Assembly (NCBI GenBank): GCA_034401795.1
Contig: CM067370.1
Span: forward strand, 61,048,369-61,112,368
DNA from: Chaetoderma sp. LZ-2023a
Taxonomy: Eukaryota; Mollusca; Caudofoveata; Chaetodermatida; Chaetodermatidae
Length of the DNA stretch: 64,000 nucleotides
Direction: 5' to 3'
A program made the position numbers and the translations under genes. Positions 25,301-37,300 of the stretch are shown here, piece after piece. Each line of letters opens with the position of its first letter. Within the stretch, counting starts at the first letter, position 1. The notes beneath the pieces were generated by a model. The model saw nothing but the letters and a program-made list of their open reading frames with translations, was not told the DNA's origin and made no database searches.

Positions 25301-28300
25301 TCCTAGACACATGATTTCCTAGAAGAAGCAGCAACCAGAAAGGGATGTCAGTAGGTCAAGACCGGGGGACATAACTGTTTTTTAAGTGTAAAGTTTTTGC
25401 AGTTAAGAATCAGTGTGATGACATGTAGCTCATAGATCAAGTAGTTTACTGATATTGGAACAGAGAACTGATTTTTATACGCCCGCGTAAATGGGGTCAT
25501 ATTATGTGATGGCGCTCGCCATCCGTCCGCCCATGTGTGCATCCGTCCATCTGATTTCTTGTCCGGAACAGATCTCGAAGAGTTTGAACCTACACATCTT
25601 GAAGAGTTTTAAACCTACACACAATTTTTGGTTCCACAGATGGTTTAGGGAGAGACAAAGTGTCAGTTATCACTGGATGAAATTGTTTGTCACTATGGCA
25701 TCAGTATGTCATCTTAATTAGATAAATAATAAATATCTTACAGGCTGTAATTAAATGTTATAAATATATTTTATTTTCCTTTTGCTCTCAGATTGTTCTA
25801 GATGATGATCGTATTACAAATCATGCACTAACAACACAGGAAATCCTTGTCTGCTGTCGGGATATTAAAGTACTTGGACGAAAGGATATCAAGTGAGTGA
25901 TACGTAATATCTGGTTTTGTTGACATTAAGTTTTTGAGCAATAAACTTCATAAATTGGTTGTTATTTGTCCTGGTAAATTGAACATCTATATGTATATCG
26001 AGATGAAGCAATTATGTTTGAAAATAATGTCGGTTGACATTATAACCATTTATAGTGTTGGTGTTTTGAGGCAGAATTATTCTTTTTTGGAGTAAAACTA
26101 CATAATAGAAGTCAAAATTTAAGAATTTTCTTTACTGCCATAGATAGAGATGGTTTATCAATCGGTGAGTACCATGAGATCCATACGATGTAGTTGATGG
26201 ATCTGTACCTTCACATTCCTTGCTTCAATAATTCTTTGTGGTGCATGCACTGTTATGATGGAAAAGCTAAGGTGTAGAGCAATAGGTGTGTTCCTAATAG
26301 GTGTGTCCCTTTGTTTCTTGTGATCTTTATATGCTCATTAACATGTATCTGGAATTCACATTTTTCCCCTGCATTTTGTTTATATTTGTTGCAAGTAAAT
26401 AAATAAATCTAATTCCAAGTCTGAGAAATGGAGCTTCTCAGTTTAAGCTATACCCCGTCCATCTTTAGCTAAGCTCCACCTACAACTCTGTCATGTTGGG
26501 ATCGATTGATCCCTGAACTCACTAAATGTCAAGAAAACTATACAGGTAAGCTGTTGAATATTTTAAAACTAATTAGTTTCAAAATATTCAAAAGCATGTC
26601 TATTAAATGCTAAAGACATACAAGTCATACAACAGCGCATAGTCCGTCCACCAACGAACTTATCTCCGCCATTCATGATTTAATTGTCTATGATGTTATC
26701 CAGTATGTCATGTAGTTGATTATGACATCATATGATTGATGGATATCCATTGGCCATATGTGTTGTCTCTCTATTTGTGGCATCAGGCTGTACTGGTAAA
26801 TAATATAGATCTAGGCGTGCCTGTCTGTGCGTTTGGCATATAGATCACACCTATGCATCTGTTTGGTTGATTATAACCAGTGTCTAAAAATTTTAAGAGT
26901 CATCTGGTTGTTCTGCAGTGAATTTGATTGAGGACTGAAAATTATACATGTGTAATGGATTAATGTTAATTGCTCTCCTTTCGTGCAGATTATGAAGATG
27001 TCATCAATGTATTGATATTATAGAGATTTGTGTCTTGGACTTGTTATGTCTTATATATTATATATAATGGCATATCTAGGCAGCAGTTTTGTTACAATCA
27101 CTGCCCCTACTATTTATATATATGCTTGCTGGTTGAATTCAAACCTGTTAGAGGCGAGTTTAATTTTGATGAGTAGGGATAACAATAACTGCAATGATAC
27201 ATCATCAGGGGTTTGTGGAGGAAGTGAGCTATGGCTATAAGTCGCTCCTGATCTATGTTTGTATAGAATGAAATGAGATCCATGGTTACCAGTATAGAGG
27301 TGTCTGGTACTCGTCCAAATTTCCCAAATTTTGTTGTGATATTCGCTCATACATAAGATTCCACTTTTCTTAGATGAATTTTAATATGTTCATCGACGAA
27401 GCTATTGATATGTTCAGTAGGGTTGCCATTGCTGCTGATGATTCATCTGCCAGGTGTTAGTTGGTCCTCAGTTTTTAAGGATTTTTGCTAGCATAGAGAA
27501 CCGTGCAGCTGCAGTGTGTGGTGTGTCTGCTCTTGAATTGGTTGCTATTTCTACTTCGAATAATACTTACCAGATGTACTATTATGATAATGTCTATTAT
27601 CTAGTCTAGCTCAAAATAAACAAGTAAAACTCTGCACTCTCCATGGTCCTGCCCATACTGTGTCCGGGAATTACCATAGCCCCGGGTACCAAGTCAATTC
27701 CCAATCACAGTCAGATTTGTATATTTTGCTCTCCTTGCTAGTCACGTTTTTTGAGCTCTTAAAAATGTTCAATTTTATATGGAGTTAAACAGTTTCTGTG
27801 TGAATCGTTGCTGGTAGCATGGAAGGGAAAGAAAAATCATCACAGGGGCAGGTTGTATCAATCTAGAATTTATACATTTGTGCCGTAATGACTGTTTGAA
27901 ATTTCCTTAAATTGGCACATTGTTTTAAAATGGGAGCCATTGTCGCTCCGGTACCCGTTAACTGTTTACTCTTATCCGGGTACTGGGTTAATTTCTCTTG
28001 CGTCTCGCTTCCTTCCAAGATGGATGCGCCCGTGGCCAAGATGGCGGCACCCATGATTGACATTTTGTTTTGCCTTGGCGTGTCTATGCACTCTGTTTTA
28101 GGCCGTTCTTTAGCTCTTGCTTCATTGACAAGGGTGTATGTCGCGATCGGTCTTTATTTGTTGGCTATTTTAACGTTAGTTAATTACCAAGTCGTGTTTA
28201 TAAAATTTTCACTCAAAAAATTTTCAAATATTTCCTGCCTAATTCTTGATGATCATTAATTTAAGAGAAAGTTCATGTTTGTAACCAATTTTTTGAATTT

Positions 28301-31300
28301 CAATCAAGTAAATTGTGCGTGTTGCTCGTCATCATCTTATCATGTGCAGTGTTTTAATTCTTATTGTGTTCGCAGAAGGAAAAGCCCCTCCTGATACATT
28401 ATGCTCTCGCTGCAACCCCTTCATGAAGCTGAAGTTCAATGGGCATCACTGTGTTGCCTGTGCGAAGTGCAAGGTTGGGAGTCCTTGCGATGTATGTGCG
28501 AAGTGGTCGTCGGAGTTGGTGGCAGAATTCGATCGTGATCGGCGTGCATGTTTGTAAAGGATCGCGAGGGACAAGGCAGCCAAAGTAGATCAGGCGTCGG
28601 TCAAGGGTCTAGAAGAGCGTCTGAACGAGTGGATGGACTCGGGCTTGGGTGTTTGGGCGACCCAATTCAAGGCGATGTTCGAGTCATTCCAGTCCACGAT
28701 CCAGACGATGCAGGCTGTTGCAGGATTACCTATCGGTGGTCCGGCCAGTTCTGCGGAGGGACAAGGACCTGTCCTTCCTCTTGCTTTGGCTCAAGAGCCG
28801 ACGGCGGAGGAGGAAGATATCCTCCTGATGGAAGACTGGCAGTACGTATCAGCTGCTGAGAGAAGAGATCTGGCCTTTGTCAACCTCTTTTCTTGAAAAG
28901 TTGTATGGGCTTGTGGAAGAACTGCAGAAAACCACAGATTTCATCTTGAGAACGGCTATCCAAGCGATCGAAAAGAAGAAGAAGACTGGCATGCCGGAGC
29001 GTTCTCAGGTGGCAGATGCCGGTACTTCCCGTGGGTCACCCACAGGTTTTGTACGGGTTTGCCAGCCGGGTGGAGATGTCAGGCATCTCACCCTGATTTC
29101 GCTCAGTCCGGATTGCGACTAGAGCCGTGTTTTACAGCTCCTGTCGGCATCACGGAGGCGGTTATGATGGCTCCTCTTGGAATGCCATCTGCCATAGTAG
29201 CGGCCGTAGTCCCGGCTCCCGTGCTGGAGCCGATGGGTTGCGGTGAATTCGTATCTGGCGATTCACTAGATACTGGAGCCGCAAGTATTCGAGCCACAGA
29301 TCCGCTTCGTATTGGAAGTTTGGCCCGTAGCACTGAGCATGGATCGTCGGTGGTCTGCTCATCCAAGGGTGAGGAGGATGAGAATGAGTCCATTAATGGA
29401 CGAATCATCCTTTTGCACCGAAGCTGAATGGGTGCAGGTCCTTGACTGCATGTCCGACCATCTTGGGTTGGCATCGGTTCAAGGATCTCGGCGTGATCGG
29501 GCGATGGAGCGGATGCCAGAGCGTGCGGCTAGCGCTCTGTCGAGTGGCTCTTCGGCCATGCCGTATTGGACACCCAGACTTCTGACATGTTGGAAGTTGC
29601 AACGTACCATCTGGTTCAGCCGGATTATTCATTGCCCACGGCCCATAAGGGGATAAGGTGTAGGGTCTGCTTTCCGGAGCAGGCCTATCATCAGTATGCT
29701 CGTGTTCCTCGGCTTTCAGCCAGGGAAAGAGAAGCACTTAATAGGCCGTTAGCTGGGAAATCCAAGGTTTGTTCTCGACCCTAGGTTTCCCAAGCTAACA
29801 AAGATCCTTTCAATGAGTTGACTCTCATTGAGGATGCGGCGAGAGCGGCTATGGCTGCTCTCTCGCACGGATGTACTGTCCTGCAGGGTATGCTGACCTG
29901 CGTGGCGGAAGGTGGGGAAGTGGCAGAGACTGCTCCCGAAGTTATCCGGGACACCATGCGCTTATCCCAGGATTGCCTGGCCAGGGTCATCACTAGATCA
30001 TTGGCGGAGCAGAGGAGAATGGTTCTCGATTGAGTAGAACCAGGACCAGTGATGAGGGCTGCGTTATCTTCTGCGCCCTTGATTGGTCCGGGCTTGTTTG
30101 GCGGCTCGGCACAACAAGCTCTTTCCAAGGTTGCATCAATGGTCGCAGAGCAGGAAGTAGTCGACAAGTCGTGGAAGTCGATGAAGAGGACTCAGCCACA
30201 GCAGTCCTACAAGCAGCATTGGCATGAGCAACAGAGGCAGCACCAGAGATCGCCCTTCTCTCCTTCTGGCCGTGATGCCCATCGGGCATCCGGTTCACAG
30301 GGACCTGGCCGTTCATCCTCATACAAGTTCTCTAATAAGAGGCTGTATGAAGATGATAGGAAGGGCGGTGGCTCGGGTCGGGGTGGCTACCGTAAGGATA
30401 GCTGTGGTGGCGGTCCAGGGCCGTCGTATTCCAAGAAGCCGCAAGGTGGCCTGACGGGTTTCCGGCGAGACCCATTCCGGTGACGCCAGGAATGAAGGGA
30501 GTCGAGAATCTTCACCCAAGTGAATTAAGGTCTTATCGTGCAATATTGACCGCGAGCTATGTACAGAACCCTACCGCCGGAGGCAGACTTCAGCTGTTCT
30601 CAAACCAGTGGCAACAGGTCGTGCAAGATTATTTATTTAGTCTGTCATTGGCTTATGAAATGGCTACAAACCGGACTGGCCCATCCGTCAATCGTTAGTT
30701 CCGTTAACATCAACTCCAGTATCGTTCCATTGGAATCCGATCGTCTAGATGCCATTTGCTCAGAAATGATAGATCTTCAGCAGAAGAATGGGATTCATTT
30801 AGTCCGCAGTCGGTCCTCCCTGAGCTTCTATTCGATAATTTTCCTCGTTCCAAAACGCACCGGAGGGTGGAGACCGATTCTCAACCTCAAATCGCTGAAC
30901 AAATTCATTCTTTCACCAAAATTTCAGATGGAGACTGTAGCAGCGGTGATGACAGGGCTGAGAAAAGGCATGTGGGCAGTATCGATAGATCTGAAGGATA
31001 CATATTTTCATATTCCAATGTCAAATCCCTTTTCAGAAAAACCTTCGCTTTGCGTTCCAAGACAATGTTTGGGAATTCAATGCACTTCCATTCAGTCTGA
31101 CCACAGTCCCGAGGGTCTTGACCAAAGTGGTTCTCGCCATGACTTCTTGTCTTAGCAGGAGAAACATAGCTGTTCATACTTGCATAGACGACTGGCTGCT
31201 GAAGGTGGGGAATCCAGTCACTCTGCGCAACAATCTTCAGGTAGTCCTGGCCTTACTAAAGGACCTAGGATGGATTGTGAATCTAGAGAAATCAGAATTG

Positions 31301-34300
31301 ACTCCATCCCAGGAGTTTGTGTATCTGGGAATTCTTTTCAATCTCAGGGACGGTGTAGCTTTTCTGGCGGAGAGCAGAGTCAAGAGTTTGATTGCAGTAC
31401 TGGAGTCAGTTTCTCTAGGAGCCTATCTGACCGCGTGTCAAATTCTCAGAATACTGGGTTTACTAGTATCTCTGGAGAAGGTGGTTCCTTATGTGGCACT
31501 AAGGTGCAGGCCCATTCAGATGTACTTGATGTCATTCTGGTCTCAGAGAACGGATCCGTTGTCTAAGGATTCCAGTAAAAGAACCGTTGATATTCCATCT
31601 TCACTGGTGGTTATCAGAACAGAATCTCCTGCGAGGTGTTCCTCTACAACCTCCTCAACCGCAGATGTCCATCTTTACAGATGCATCGACGACGAGTTGG
31701 AAAGCAGTACTGGACGATCTGTTAGTGTCAGGGGAATGGGATCGGACCAATACGCAGAAACACATCAATGTTCTCGAATTATTAGTGGTGGCATTAGCAC
31801 TTCGAAAATTTGAGAACTTAATCCGAGACAAGATTGTCCTAGTACGGACAGATAACTCAACAGTGGTGCCTTTTTGAACCGCCGAGGCGGGACGAGATCA
31901 CCGGAGTTGTGTATGATGATATGGAACCTTCTGCTATGGTGCAAAGAGAAGAATGTTATTCTTCGGGCAGCACACATTCCAGGAAGATTGAACATCCTAG
32001 CAGATGCTCTCAGTCGAAGGACGGTTTTCCACCCGACGGAATGGCAGCTCAACCAATCGGTAGCGGAGATTCTTTTCAAACATTGGGGCAAGCCAAATGT
32101 GGATCTATTTGCGATGAAAGGAAACGGAAAGATGGTCACATATGTGTCACCAATCCTGGACCCACTAGCTCTAACAGTAGACGCACTGGCGATAAGTTGG
32201 AAGTGAATGTACGCATATGCGTATCCTCCAACGATTCTCATCCAAAAAGTTCTGGCAAAGATAAGAGAGGGCATATATGCCAAGTACTACAGATCGCTTT
32301 TCATTGGCCAGGCCGATCATGGTTTACGGATCTGCTGGACCTTCTGGTCTGCAATCCAATCCCTGTTCCAGACAGAAGGGATCTGATCTCTCAGAACAAA
32401 GGTCTGTATCTCCACGACAGATCTGAGATGTTCCAATTGACTGCATGGATGTTATCAAGCAGCATGCAATTAAGGGTGGCTTTTCTGAGCAAGGAGCGAA
32501 GTTTGTCGCTTCAGCCAGAAGAGGGTCAACCACCAAGACATATAATTATAGAATCAACAAATTTGCAGAGTGGTGTAAGAGAAGAGATATTAATCCCTTT
32601 TCTGCATCTGTTCAACGCATAGCAGATTTTTTCTGTCATACGAAGTTGACAAACTTGTACCTTCAACCCTAGCAGCATATAAGTCTGTATTAGCTTCATT
32701 CGTTGCCAGTCTGGCCATTGTAGGAGTGGAGAACGACACTTTAAATAAAGTTATTAAAGGAATGAGCAATTGGCGACCTAGACAGCCAATTCCTATCCCA
32801 GCATGGAATCTATCTCTTGTTTTACAGGCTTTAGGGCATGCTCCCTTTGAACCAATTAGATCTATAGATATTGAACTGTTAACTATTAAGTCAGTTTTCT
32901 TGGTTGCAGCAGCATCGGTGAGAAGTAGAAGCGAAATTCATGCGCTTTCTGCCGAACAAGACCGTTTTGTCATTATGGGTGAAGGTTTAAGACTACGTCT
33001 GTTTCCTAGCAAAGAATTGGTCACTTAAATATCCAGGACAGCCGATCAATTTGCCAAGTTTAATTAGACATGACCCAAACTCTTCTGCTTGCTGTCCTGT
33101 CAGATGTCTGAAAATGTATAAGAAATGTACTGAGGAGTGGAGAGATGACCCGAAATCTCTGTGTTTATGTCTCAAAGCTCCTCCTCTTCGCGCCTCGAAA
33201 GACACCATTTCTCGTTGAATGGTCGATGCTATTCAGATGTCGCATAAAACCTCAACAGGAAAGCAGATTGATCGTGTGAACGCCCATCAAGTCTGAGCAC
33301 TAGCAGCAGCATCGGCCCTTTATAAGGGTGTCTCTTCAGAGGAGGTGATGTCTGTAGCACAATGGCATGCCGAGTCGTCATTTACTGATTTCTACCTTCA
33401 CGATATCTCCAACGCACTTAATCCAGTAGCCCTCGCCAATTTGTCGAATCTTAGCTAAAGCCACATCCGACCACTATTTACGCATACATCACCAGGTTCT
33501 TCCACATGCACTGAGATATGGCGATGTACATGATCTGTGAATGACCATGGATTGGGTGGAGCTCCTGCAATGATCAAGAAAGACCAAGCACTCAGAAAAT
33601 GGTGAGTGTTTTTCTTAAATTAAGTGACTAATATTAATTTACTTACAGTCAAATTCCCAGACTGATTAAGTAAAAGTCTGGTTCAAGAGTATCTTATTCA
33701 TTGCAACAGACATTAGACTCATTCAAATTTCAAAATCTATTCGATATACTGAGTTTTTTTCTAAATTAGAAGTTGTACTAGCTTCTTTTGCACTCCTGGA
33801 CTGCCCTAGCTGAGACTTGGGGCTGACACGGGTCTGGTGGGTGTTGCCTCCCCTTTTGACAGCCCTCTGAAATTTGTGCGGACAAATGAGGGGGGGGGGG
33901 GGGGGGCAGGAGCGCGGTCTAGACGATGGAAGTTTACGACTCTATGAGTCGGATGGTGGAACCCAAGCGTATGCCAGGGTTCTAGTCTCTTCACATCCGT
34001 GTTTGTCGGATGATAGATTAAAGCTGGTTTGAGCCTCACCACCTCCCACCAGAGTTTCTTGGCTGTCGAAATCTGGAGTTTATCATAGTAGTACATCTGG
34101 TAAGTATTATTCGAAGTAGAATAAAAAAAGCATCTGCTTTTGTTTCTACGCGAATTGTTAATACATAACCAGATGTACTATGACCTACCTCAGCCACCCC
34201 GCTGAGGTGAGGCTGAGCTGCTTTCGCTGTTTGTCAAGACAAATATACGCCGAATCTGACTGTGATTGGGAATTGACTCGGTAGCTGGGGCTATGGTAAT

Positions 34301-37300
34301 TCCCAGACACAGTATTGGAAGGACCATGGAGAGTGCAGCGTTTTAATTGTTTATTTTGAGCCAGACTAGATAATAGACATTATCATAATAGTACATCTGG
34401 TAAGTACTAACAATTCTCGTAGAAACAAAAGCGGATGCTTTTTTGAAAATCAGTGGTGATATCATCTTTCAATATCCTGCTGGTTTTGGTTGTTATAGTA
34501 AGAGGTAAGATCATGACATAGTACATAGTGTCACTTACTTGTCATAAGGCTTCCTGTTTGTAAGACTCAGTGTCTTGTATTACTGGGGCTTGATGTCAGA
34601 ATCGGAGATTTTGCTTGAGGCAATGAACAGCTCTAGTACTGTTACAAGTTCCGAAAAGGTGAATTATCATACTCCGCGCATTATAATATTATTAACCCTT
34701 GAATGGTAAGCCGGTCAAATTAGCCTCTGAAGGGGTCTTGAGGAATGTACATTTATAGGCCAATAGAAGACTATGTTTGAAATTTTATCACAGGAATGAC
34801 TGGCTCGATAATCGAGCTGGCCATTTCAATTGTAAATTTTCGAAAAAGCTTTCATTCACTGTAAATGGATATTCACTAAGCAAAGGTCCAAAAAGCTTTA
34901 AAATGAGTGAGTTACTTTCCTGCTTTTTTCTGCATTGGCTGGCCATTGATGTGATTTCTTCCAGCAAAGATCACCTGATTGACAGATCACATCCATGGCT
35001 TTATCCCTTTTACCATCACAGACCAGTAAAGACAAATTCCTTCTGATGTAAGGAATAATCTATTGAATTATTTTGAAACTAATTTGGATTGGAGCTGTTA
35101 CTACCTATGGCAGTAACAGATTCCAATCAAATTTGTTTCAAAATATTCAACAGCTTTTCTGTTAAGTTGTTTTAAAATTTAAATGCTTAAATTTTAATGG
35201 TTAATGGTGTAATCATTTCACAATTTATAAAACTGTAGTTCTATTTATGTATTGATGTTTTTTTCCATTTTCTTCTCATGCTCTGTATGATTTGCTTCGC
35301 TATTCTCCTGCTTGTATATGCCACATTTGTGGGAATACAAATTTTAAACCTAGATTTCACATATGTTTTCAGATTGCTTCTTGCTTGGAGACAAAAGATG
35401 GCTTTATATTTGGAAACACTGCCTTCCAAGACAGCAGAAATAGAAAAGTAAGCTTTTGTTATTTGCCATTATTTCAACCTTCCCTATTATGTTTATACGC
35501 TCATGCATGCGCATGCTAACCACATTATTTTTTTAGGCCTTATGGCTGTATCTGAAGTCAATTCGGTAAAGACTCATAAATGAAAGGATAGCATTCTGAA
35601 ATTTGGTATTGTAGCACACAGCACCTAATTGCAACAGCTTTTACACCAATAGAGTTTTCAAAATAAGCACTGGTTAGCATGCACTTATTACAGAATAGGG
35701 CACACGCAGTCACATGCTCAATAGGTTCATTATTCGTAATAATCTCTTGTCACTGTCACTTAGTCAAAACTAAGCAATTTTAGAATTAACAGGTAAAACC
35801 TATGTTGGATACGGTCAGAGCTAAAACTAAATTTTTACAATAATGTTGTTAGCCTTTGATAACTATGTGGCATAGTGAAAACACTGACTTGACGTTGTTG
35901 CCAATACACATTCTGGATTTCATCTTGGTATGTACCGGCATACTTCTCGGATAGGTCTACCTGGAACATATCAATGGAAACATCATAGGAATCAGATCCG
36001 GCGACGACATTCTTCCCTATTGCTTGCACTCTTTTTACAAAACATTGCTCCAAGAAATTTGACATATATTTTATATAATTCCTTAACTGACTTGTTGTTC
36101 CTTCTTAACTATTTTAACGAGTTTATATGCAACTTTACTTATGATTTCCAGGAGGTTAAATTTCTTAGAAGTTACAATTCTATGGAAGTATGCCAAGCTC
36201 TAGGCTGCAGAAGACCTATTCCTGTTCATGAGAGAACAAAATGACTGGAAGTTGTGTAGAAATATTTATATATTGACTGTGACTGATGTTACATCTAGCC
36301 ATATATTGTGACTGACGTTTCCTAGTGACTGACTGACGTTTCATCGTGACTGACATTACTATTTTCAATATCATTCTACTACTTGTAAATAAGATTACAA
36401 CTATTGTCTTTTTATACCTTAGTTATTGTCTGTAGGAGAATTATAATAAGCAACATTCTGCTTCCTAGAGATTTTGTGTTATTGTAAAAAGATGTTCAGC
36501 CTGTGATTGACGTTGCGCAGGTATTATGAGAAATAAATGCAACCAAGTTCCCACTATTTCCTTTTATATAACTAGTTTTACTTATACATATTTTAAAACT
36601 ATGTATAATGAAGTGTTAAAGTTAATGAGTTTATCAAAAAAGAGTGAAATCGGGAATATTTTGCTTTTATGTTATTTTATGTAATTTTTAAGCCACAAAT
36701 AAAAGCACATTGTAAAATTTGTGTAATTTAACAAATGACAAAGTTTGGTACTAAAGTTTTTCATTTCATGAAACTCTGATATAAATTCTTTAAACATTAC
36801 CACTCATCTGATGTCAATAGTCTATCTTTTACCATGTCAATATATCAAAGAAACTGGTGTATATTTTTCAATAATTTTGGTGGACGATGTTGCTGTCTTA
36901 GACAGCACCATCTTCCACCAAATTTGTTGAAAAATGTGTACCGGGTCATCTTTTAATTTAATTTGAAAATTCAAAAACCTGACATCAGTGTGGTAATGGT
37001 TAAGGAGAACATATTTTTTAACACCAGCATTCAAGTCATTTTCTGTTATGTCCATTGTAGCAGGGAATTGTCCATTAGCATATTGTAGGTGAGGATAAAT
37101 GAGTCTCATTACAATGGGAGGAAAATTCCCACTAGGTATGCACATGTTCTGATAATCACCATGGTGCTGTTTACTTTGTTCACATCTTGAATTACCTGTT
37201 TGTCAAGTGATAGAGATGGATGCATCATTTTCCTCCTTCGTGTATTCTAGAACATAATCTTAGCACAAGTTCTCATGTAATATTTATGCTGCTCTCCTTG

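Larger units (their letters stand above)
27549..34444 (+). mobile_element. DIRS retrotransposon, copy 1 (6.9 kb, structurally complete, genes decayed)
   Basis: Left end TTCTACTTCGAATAATACTT and right end GCGGATGCTTTTTT. Inverted terminal repeats at 27564-27718 and 34253-34406 (about 154 bp). An internal complementary region at 34081-34190 joins the complements of the two outer ends. Gene order: gag, reverse transcriptase-RNase H, tyrosine recombinase. This is the DIRS1 plan, in which the element integrates through a circular DNA by a tyrosine recombinase rather than an integrase. It lies in the sense direction in the FTSJ3 intron after window exon 6. All three genes carry stops or frameshifts. 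Confidence 0.93.

Noticed and set aside
29103..32283. Minus-strand and alternative-frame open frames inside DIRS copy 1
   Set aside because: They are shadows of gag and polymerase; the same pattern recurs in copies 2 and 3.
35292..35519. A 75-residue frame across FTSJ3 window exon 7
   Set aside because: It is in a different frame from the exon; the LLLAWRQK reading fits phase and homology.
36837..37145. A 102-residue minus-strand frame
   Set aside because: It runs through a foldback hairpin and shows no domain.
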